Of a stretch of DNA of 64,000 nt, positions 56,936-64,000 are shown in pieces. Each line of letters opens with the position of its first letter. Position 1 is the stretch's first letter. The notes under the pieces are model-generated. The model did no database searches. It saw nothing but the letters and a program-made list of their open reading frames with translations, and was not told the DNA's origin. The DNA is taken from NCBI GenBank assembly GCA_948099385.1, contig CANUEZ040000013.1, positions 771,001 to 835,000 of the forward strand, in the 5' to 3' direction. This DNA comes from Fasciola hepatica. Taxonomy: Eukaryota; Platyhelminthes; Trematoda; Plagiorchiida; Fasciolidae. Both the position numbers and the translations under genes were made by a program.

Positions 56936-57241
56936 ATGGCCGGCAACCAGACCCTTAGACTTTGAGTAGCAGAGAACCACATAATTTCCAGATAGGCCAG
57001 GTGTGGTAATGGGCCGGATGGCAATAAGTTACTGTTTACCACCAGATTTCGGGGTCGCGCGTCCCTAGCCCTAGCCCAGCGGTTGAGGGTTTTTGTAGCG
57101 ATTCAGTCTTCCCTGTATTATTTGGTTTTGCCCAGCTGTTCAAGGGGGCGCTGGTCGTGGATGCGTTTAACCCCGCTCATTGCCCATCTACGCTACCTCC
57201 TTTGTCGACCGCAGCTAGTCTCGGTTAAATCGCGTTTGACA
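56936..57241. other. Short unassigned stretch
   Basis: It holds a repeat of the GCCGGCAACCAGA phrase seen near 3030, and an isolated A-box-like TAGCCCAGCGG at 57072-57082. No gene. Confidence 0.35.
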
Positions 57242-57298
57242 GGGCTCGAACCTTGTCTGGGATTGCTAGCTTAGAAGTACCTACTCAGCCGTAAGATC
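57236..57298 (-). repeat. tRNA-like remnant or SINE head with A and B boxes at tRNA spacing
   Basis: On the minus strand an A box CGGCTGAGTAGG (complement of 57280-57291; 11 of 12 to TGGCNNAGYNGG) is followed by a B box GGTTCGAGCCC (complement of 57242-57252; 10 of 11). The outer span is 50 nt, as in a tRNA. The T stem is nearly paired (ACAAGG with CCCTGT). The acceptor arms do not pair, so this is not a functional tRNA. Confidence 0.45.
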
Positions 57299-57517
57299 GA
57301 AGATTTTGTCTTGACCAAGGGTGAAACTTCAGGCGAGCTCGTCCCAGTATGTGGTTCCATGCCATTGGCGTTTCCCGTTACGCCTCCCCGACATGCCCGA
57401 CAGTTCCTGACTGAAGGTCCTCAATGAGAGCACACCCGAATGTCGATTTGGTGCGCTGTCCTACTGTCCTTGGAATGTCATGTCAGTGGGTGCCTTTTTA
57501 GGAGCTGGCGGCGAATA

Positions 57518-58002
57518 TTAGTGAGTAGTGTACCACGGCACCATCAGCAAAGGTGCGTATGGGTTGAAAATGGTGGATAAGAGATCAGTAGTGAAAAGCA
57601 GGAGGGTGGATGGAAGTACAGAGCCTTGGGAAACACCAGCACTCACAGGGAAAGTCCGTGATTGTATCTCCATTACCTCAAGGATGGTCTGGTTGCTGAG
57701 AAAACTCGCAGTCCACAAGAAAAGAGCTGGTAGAAATCCAAAATTGAGCAATTCAGAAGGTAGATCACTGCGCCAGACACCGTCAGAAGCCTTCCATATG
57801 TTTGTGAGACCGGGGTGTTTCTCCGTGGTTATCGAGTGCTGCTGACCGGGAATGCATGACGATAGCTGGCAGATCACCCGTGGAACGATGAGGTCGGGAC
57901 CCATTTTGACGATCGCCTATCATTTCTTCACGTCCAGGAAACGGTCTCAACTGGTCGGAAGTTATGGTTTCCATAACTTCTGCGATGATAGAAGTTAGGG
58001 AA
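57518..58002 (-). pseudogene. Jockey/I-like LINE reverse transcriptase, distal half
   Basis: The minus strand starts at about 58000 with SLTSIIAEVMETITSDQL, then an RPHRSTGDL block and AALDNHGET (57783-57974). After a frame change it reads KASDGVWRSDLPSELLNFGF, SFLSNQTILEVMEI and SAGVSQGSVLPSTLLLF (57518-57904). The DxxKAFDRVWH motif is degraded to KASDGVW, the VPQG box is VSQG, and the FADD box is lost. The motif set differs from the CR1-like and RTE copies and points to a Jockey/I-like lineage. The proximal half is at 59945-60490. Confidence 0.75.
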
Positions 58003-59944
58003 ACAATAATAATAATAATAATAATGGTTTATTTCGGAAGCGCCCGAAGCATGCCATGTGCATGATCATGTAGATACAGGTGATGGAATGGACAGATATA
58101 ATTCATGGAAATATGGAGACTCTCATGGAAATATGGAGACTCTCATGGAAATATTGGGTAAAATGGCTCAGAAGGGGGAATAAGGTAGGATGAAAATAGT
58201 ATAAACGTATGCACACCGTAGAGATTGCGTGGAGTTTAAATGAGCTCAAGAGCGGATTTAAATGGACGCCCGGTGAGTTTGAAATTCAAGTTCAGGTGGA
58301 CTGAATGGCTGGTCCCGGGCAATTACATATGGAGGCAGACTGGTAAACATGAGAAAGGCTGGAAATCGGTATAAAGAACTGCAGTAGCGAGGAACGATGG
58401 AGAAAAAGGTGAGGTGCACTGCGGTGGATTAGATGACAATGAAGCATTGGTACTTTGCAGTGAATTGTCGGCGGACAGGACACAAAACTCACCGTAAAAC
58501 AGGCAGCGAGCAATGCAAGACGTAGAGGGATGATCGGATGACAAAAACGATTTAGAAGTATTGGATACGATAGATGTGAGGCACAGATGTAGAGTTGATG
58601 GATGCTTATGATAACGGTCGTTGGGGTGATAGCAAGAGAAATGGCCGGTTAGGGACTTCAAGATGCAGAGCGCGTGCACATAGATATATATGCGTAAGCT
58701 TATATATATATATAGATTTATTGTATATATATGTATAGGTTTAAGAGAAGCAGGAGCAATAACAATGGGGTCCTAGAAAGAAATTATCAGTCATTAGGAG
58801 GAGTAGGTAATGTTAGATCAATTGGTTGTAGGATTAACTTCGGAATTTCGTGGTGGATTAACTTCATGACAAGTGCACGTGGCAGCCCAACGGAGAGAAA
58901 AATAGAATGTGGAAGCACAGAAGTGATGAAGACTGTTAGGAGCAGTTCGTGGAAGAGTGAAGATGAAGGACAGGATCAAGGAAAACAGGTAAGAATGGGT
59001 CTAATTATTTGATCAATGCAGGTGCGAGATGTAGTGACGGACCAGAGGAACCGGGTAGTGACAGGTCAAACAATTTGGAACTGTAAAAGAACGTCACGAC
59101 GTAACGTTGTCATTACAATGGTGGAACATGGAAAAGCGGACCACACTAGAAGGACAGAGAAATGCCTGTAGCGAGCAATAAACGGATCAAGGGATGAAAG
59201 CAATGACTGAGGAGACACAGGTAAGAAATCACCAATCAGATCATTTTACTGCAGATGAAACACGAAGGAGGCGGACAAGGAAGCGGGAAGCCCCGAGATA
59301 AGTGGACCAGCAATAGAGCAAAAAGGCCACACAAAAATGAATGCGCAACGGAGTTGGGGCAATGGAGCTGGAGAGCTGTGTGCCGGCAGACAATTGAACA
59401 GGTGGATACTAATCAGGACACTGGAAAGAACCACAGAGGAATCGCGGGGCCAAGTGAGGAAGATATGGTGGTGGTGATTAGATAATAAATACGACTGTAA
59501 AAGATGCGAAGTTTGGAGCGGCAATTTCTAATATGCGGATTGGGCATGGGTGCGGGTGTGGTTGGTGCATCATGGCATGGGGCACGAGGAGGGATTAACA
59601 GGGCGACAGGTTTAAGGAAGCTATCAATGGGCGTTCTGAGCAGAGGGTAACACCAAGCGCATAGATGATAGAAGCCAGCAATGACGGCAGGTGGAAAGAG
59701 TTATTGGCGAGCGTCGACAGAGAAGAGTGGTTAGGACGATAGTGACTCAAAGCAGTGAAAGTTGATGTAGAGAGAGGCAATAGGAGGGAGGACAAAACGG
59801 GAAGGTGTGCATACCGTGGTATGGCGACAAAAACGGGAAGTGGAAACAGATGATAAGAGCTATAGGTGAACAAGCTGCGGCGGAAAAACGATGAGGAGCA
59901 TGCAATTTTCAACCGACAGCATTGGATTCGGTAGTTCAAGAAAA
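58003..59944 (-). mobile_element. R-A family insertion (copy 2) splitting the Jockey/I-like RT
   Basis: About 1.94 kb of purine-rich plus strand (CT-rich on minus) separates two RT segments that are consecutive in the protein. In minus orientation it ends in (ATT)n (58003-58024), preceded by an AATAAAC polyadenylation-like motif. That is the layout of a 3'-tailed retroelement, 5' truncated at 59944. It is homologous to 44280-47345. A 20-bp tandem (ATGGAAATATGGAGACTCTC, about 2.5 units) lies at 58107-58155, and an AT dinucleotide run at 58686-58733. Open frames inside it show no domain. Confidence 0.72.
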
Positions 59945-60490
59945 GTTAGGGCGTGCCATCCGGATGGTAATTGTTGGGGTTGGAGGGGTCACCGTGTTTG
60001 GGAATAGTAAGAATTACGGTTTATTTCCATGAGGCGGGAAACGTAACAGATTGGAGCAAGAGCCCCAAAAGGGCGACGTAAAATTGGTGCTAACTCTTGG
60101 ACACACGTTTAGGACGATGGGTGGAACATTGTCCGGGCCGGGTGGTTTGTTTTGGTTGAGTGATTGTAAGGTCTGGCTGACCTTCCTGGTTGAGATAAGA
60201 AGAATAAAAAGACGACTGGTAAGAGTAGTTGTAAGTGGAAGAACAGAAGAGTTGGGTGGAATGGAACTTCAGGCAAACTGGGAAGCAAAAGCTCCTCGTT
60301 CTCACTGAGTTCACAGACTAGAGAGCCAGGGGAGTTACAGAAGGGGAAGTTGGAGGGGCAAAAATTACGGGAGATTGCTTTGGAGGGAGAATAGAATAGT
60401 CAGTTATTAGTAGCGGAAGAAGCTAGAGGTTCGATTTTGTAACGAGTTGAACGATCCGCGGCTTTCTGAACGGAAGGTGAGTAGCAAAGC
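59945..60490 (-). pseudogene. Jockey/I-like LINE reverse transcriptase, proximal half
   Basis: Minus-strand frames hold a linker (about 60320-60490), then NQNKPPGPDNVPPIVLN (near 60130-60180), a FPASWK-like segment, and a GDPSNPNNYHP-like segment ending at about 59956 across two frame changes. These are the first RT blocks of the same protein whose next block starts at 58000. The first two blocks are legible and the rest is shifted. Confidence 0.7.
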
Positions 60491-60507
60491 GGCACCACCG
60501 CCTGAAT

Positions 60508-60697
60508 ACTGAGTGATAGGGCTAGGTAACACGACCAGTGACGTAGTTGTATTCGGACTCGTTTCTTGTCGTCTTGACTTCCCCTTGGCCTTGGACTTTC
60601 TGGATCCCTATCACTGAGCTTCTATTCTTTTTTACTTCTAGTGGACGATGCCGGAAGGTAGCAATCAGAACCAGAGCATAGAAGTGCCAGGTTAATT
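60508..60697 (+). repeat. 3'-terminal fragment of an RTE-B-type element
   Basis: The segment aligns with 54645-54826: a CCAGT-x-CGTAG or CTTGGT-x-ATTCGGAC block, then CTTGTG or CTTGTC, then GACGATRCCGGAAGGYAGCAA and CAGAACCAGAGC. It corresponds to the end of the RTE coding region and its 3' UTR, so it is a solo 5'-truncated copy. Confidence 0.68.
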
Positions 60698-62299
60698 ATT
60701 GAATACATTATACTATACCAAACTATTATCTCACTACTGCCACCGTGAGCCTGCCAAGAAAAAAAGCTGTATCCACCATATATGGCCTCCACTTCTAGCT
60801 TTTTCCTGCTAATGGCTGGGATCATGTTCTAGCTCTATTTTTGTATCTGCCCCGTTTCTGTTGACTGGGCTGCATTTAGAGCTTTATCCTCATGAAAACT
60901 GATGTTTCGGTGAACGTGAACCCCATAGAATGGCTTTAGGTCCTGGTGAACTCCTCCAGGCATTCCTACCTTTTCCTCTTTCAGCTCTTGTGTACACACA
61001 TTCCTCGCTATCTCACTCATTCTATTCGGTAAATTTGAGCCCGATTGTTACCACATCCAATCACAGCTTCCATCCTCAGCAATATACATCCTCCCATATC
61101 CGTATCACACGTTCGCTTGATAGTCCTCATCTACTGCTGTTACTCTGTTTCCATGACGTATGAGGATTGCATTCTCGTTTACTCACCTTGTCCTCCTTTG
61201 GTTAAGCCTTCATCGAGTATTATTTGGCCTGTCACTTTTCCTACTTGCCAGTATAACCTGTAACCATATCGATTTTCAAGGTCAGAACTCGTCCCTTTTA
61301 TCATCTGTTCGTCTGCTGCACTACAGATTGATGTCATCTACGGAACTCACGTATTCTGCTTGACAGTGTTACTCGACGTTCACTCAGTTCTGCTATCCTG
61401 GGAGAAAAACATTTTTCCTTATAAGGTACCGCAATTTCACTGCTTAGCTCCTATCTGCTGTTAGTATTCGGTCCACGTGAAGCATCATGACTGCATTCCC
61501 AATGACCAACCACTGTTCTCTTTCATGACATTTCCCATTGATTTATGCTCTGATATCCCCGGCCGTGATGATTGCTGGTACAACCTGTGAGTTTATTAGT
61601 GCCCGTTGTCAAAGAAAATTGATGTTGAAATGTTTTCAGCTACTACGGTGCTTACTGACGCAGACCATTTCTGCCCTCCATCCGGAGTCCATAAATAGGA
61701 CACCAGTCGGCAGCTTCCCGTTACCCGGTGATTTTTTCGTCCGTTATTCGATCGCTTCTCTTCAACGGCTCAGCAGTATTGAGCACTCCAGTGGCACTGT
61801 TCCGTCATCGTAAATCAACTTCTTCGGCATATCCGTATACTCCGGGTTAACCCATTCCTCCTGTTTGTTTCTCCTTTTTGGTCCATATCACAGTAACTAC
61901 CTGCCCGAACAGATGACCGGTCGAGCTACGCTTGCCCTATTCCACCAGGTGTTGCCGCTACCGACTCTCATATCTTTCTTGGCTTCACTATGGCCATACA
62001 TACTCACTGCCCTCCGACAATGCAATACCATCCGCCCCACATAAGAACTACTGTTTTGTGGTTCATTCGTCATAATAGGGACTAATTTATCCACCTTTAC
62101 TCGCGTGATCAAGTCATTCTTGGTCAGTTCCCCAATTATTATCTTTTCAGTGATGGTCTGTATTCATCCACTCAATCTTAAGCGCATTCCGCTCTCTACG
62201 ATCCCCTACCATCGACCGAATTATCCCACTATTTCCTACAACCAATCCATTTGGATTGATTCTCGTGTTCTTGCACGCCCTGCACGCCTAATTGTTTAA
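60698..62299. other. Unassigned stretch; possible very decayed LINE on minus strand
   Basis: Minus-strand phrases such as AIITAGDIRA (near 61570, reminiscent of a GDFNA box) and HQDLKPFYGVHVHRN (60890-60940, reminiscent of a KPFYSYVQSK linker) hint at an eroded CR1-like endonuclease and linker. No continuous homology can be shown. Plus-strand open frames here are CT-rich and not convincing. Confidence 0.3.
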
Positions 62300-63236
62300 G
62301 ACTAGAGAACTACACGACGCCTCATCAGCCTGGTGACGTGCACTGTGTCGGCCAACCAACAGACAAGTTTTTAAAGCACTAGCGTGCGACGGGAGTAAGA
62401 GCAAACGTCGGCAAGGGCACAAACATGTAAACGGGCAGGCGTGTCAGGGTCACTTGTTGACGGAAATGCGAGACGAGCACACAGCCAGAACAGGTCACAA
62501 TAAGCCAATATTTGATTGGTCACTGTCGCCTGGTGTAGAGTGTGACTAGCGTCAACCTCTCTGTGTTTTGTTCATGCGAGTCTACACGGACAAATTTGGA
62601 ATCAGTTGTAAGTATTCTGAACGTGTGTGTGAGTGCGACAGTTTTGACTGAGCTTGTGGCTGTTTAGATAGAATCATGCATTAAAAATAGGAATGACCAT
62701 GTGATCGATCGACTGGCTGTCAGGGTATGAATCGTCTGTAACGAACGCTTGAGCAATGCGTAGCCAAATTTGCAACGGATCCCGAAATCAAAAGACGATT
62801 ATCCGCGAAATTCTACGATACTAGATTATTACATGAACAATGACATAAAAAATTATACAAACCTCAATAATACGATCACAAGTACTCAACAACGAGAAAC
62901 CAAATAGCAGCGTGTGAGCAAACAGCACGTGCGTCACGCAGGTCCCGAACAAGGATGTGTCAAAGTAGCGCTCTGGGTGCGAACAAACAACAATTGGTCC
63001 ATAAAAACAGCCAGCTCGTAAAGACAAGTCAATAGTGTGGGCAAATGAGTGATGTTAGGAAAAACACTGAATCGCGAGGGAAAAAAGGAAGGTTTTCCAC
63101 GACCGGCTGTTACATCGTCCATAGTGGCCATGTTTGTATCTATCGTGAGTGTTGGATATCAAAATGGATAGGATAAATGACAGAAATGGGGACTGAAATT
63201 GTAAGGACGAATCAATATCTAGACCACATCATCCTC
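62300..63236 (-). repeat. Candidate 3' LTR of the Ty3/gypsy element
   Basis: On the minus strand, downstream of the integrase stop, a purine-rich GGGAAGAGGA (polypurine-tract-like, about 63233-63242) is followed by TGATGTGG, a plausible LTR start. The far end, with a CA terminus, could not be fixed, because the 5' LTR lies outside the window. Confidence 0.35.
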
Positions 63237-63405
63237 TTCCCAGCACATCCTCAGATTAGAGGTAGATGCTCGAGGAGAGATAAAAGATGAGGGAATAACG
63301 AGATGGCCAAAGAAACGGGCTTAGTAATCTTCTACCGAAAGTATGTTACCTTTTGATGAAGAAAAGAGATTTGAGGGATTACTGGTCCCAGCGGGGTCAG
63401 ACACG

Positions 63406-64000
63406 TTAAATGGGTGGCTTTGGGGGAAATTCGGGATCAACGTAGTCTGCACAGGTGAGAGCCACTTTTAAGCGGTCCAAGCTGAAGGATTCATGTATAC
63501 CATCCTCATCAACGACAAAGAATTCGTCTTCACGAGAGGTTACGTGATAGGGTCCTGAATAAGAAGGTCAAAGTATGCTTTTAACAGAGTGGCAACGAAC
63601 AAAACTTAATAACATATATAAGTCTGGGGTGTCGGAGTTGGACTAGTGTAACTGACGGACGGAACCTGCCGGAAAGAAGTCATGAATGATCAAAAATGAC
63701 GACCGAAACTGGGAAGATCATCAACGGCATTCGTCAGATCAAATAACCCATCTGGTTATTGTAGAGAGGTGCCAAATTCTGTCAGCGGGACAAATTCCAA
63801 AATCTTCCCTCACGGTAGTACGGATGTGAGACACGAATGCAGGAACGGCCTTTTTGTACTCGTAGGTATCGGAAGTGTACTTGAGAGAGGCCTTTGGCTG
63901 ACGACGAAATCTTTCGACGAGCTTATTCAATGCGGGATGATAGGCGGTCGTGCGAATGTGTTTACATCCTAGGAAAGAGGTGAAATCACCGAAAGACTTG
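63406..64000 (-). pseudogene. Ty3/gypsy integrase, catalytic-Glu region and C-terminal domain, partial
   Basis: From the window edge at 64000 to 63739 the minus strand is open: LGCKHIRTTAYHPALNKLVE is the integrase core block ending in the catalytic Glu. FRRQPKASLKYTSDTYEYK and SHIRTTVREDFGICPAD follow, the standard spacing of gypsy integrases. A stop and frame changes occupy 63590-63738. GPYHVTSREDEFFVVDEDG and SFSLDRLKVAL follow (63440-63565), the GPY/F-type C-terminal module, with the stop at 63406-63408. The module probably helps chromatin targeting. The rest of pol and gag lie beyond the window. Breaks make this copy a pseudogene. Confidence 0.8.

Noticed and set aside
57072..57082. A-box-like TAGCCCAGCGG paired with the B-box-like sequence at 57242
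   Set aside because: The 160-nt distance is far outside tRNA spacing. The minus-strand A box at 57280-57291 fits better.
1..64000. CRISPR arrays, rRNA genes, bacterial operons or defence islands
   Set aside because: No regularly spaced repeats with unique spacers, no rRNA-like blocks and no Shine-Dalgarno-led gene runs were seen. The window is eukaryotic repeat DNA.

Overview
This window reads as an accessory, repeat-dominated stretch of an animal genome, most likely a parasitic flatworm. A cestode is my best guess and a trematode is possible. The reasons are: RTE-type elements with an (ATG)n tail, CR1-like LINEs, a Penelope-like GIY-YIG fragment, BEL/Pao and Ty3/gypsy integrase remnants, and one spliced gene whose introns are mostly 26-38 nt. 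There is no bacterial-style operon, rRNA, CRISPR array or convincing functional tRNA. The organism call is inference from family resemblance; no search was possible.

Layout. 1-7 kb: two copies of one RTE family on the minus strand, the first cut by the window start, the second a 5'-truncated copy. 7-10 kb: AT-rich DNA with no recognised gene. 9.9-10.5 kb: 3' end of a Penelope-like element. 11.8-13.4 kb: the one probable host gene, a multi-exon DUF4806-type protein on the plus strand, bracketed by inverted arrays of a GGTTGGGAT-type repeat. 14.2-37.5 kb: at least eight CR1-like LINE copies, mostly minus strand and often abutting (minus: about 14.3-16.6, 16.6-20.0, 20.1-23.3, 25.7-27.2, 31.0-33.2 and 36.0-37.5 kb; plus: 27.4-30.3 and 35.0-35.4 kb). 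37.7-39.6 kb: a LINE ORF1-like coiled-coil plus RRM-like remnant. 39.6-40.6 kb: BEL/Pao integrase remnant. 41.2-44.2 kb: a very decayed CR1-like copy. 44.3-47.3 kb: a CT-rich, ORF-less family (R-A) with an ATT-rich tail. 48.3-48.9 kb: CR1-like endonuclease fragment. 51-57 kb: a tRNA-like SINE candidate, an RTE copy (plus) and a second RTE subfamily (minus). 57.2-60.5 kb: a Jockey/I-like reverse transcriptase split by an R-A insertion. 60.5-62.3 kb: further debris. 62.3-64 kb: 3' end of a Ty3/gypsy element running off the window.

The pieces do not work together as a pathway. They record successive insertions. Only the CR1 copy at 14.6-16.6 kb and the two RTE-A copies look young, and only the DUF4806 gene shows evidence of splicing constraint.
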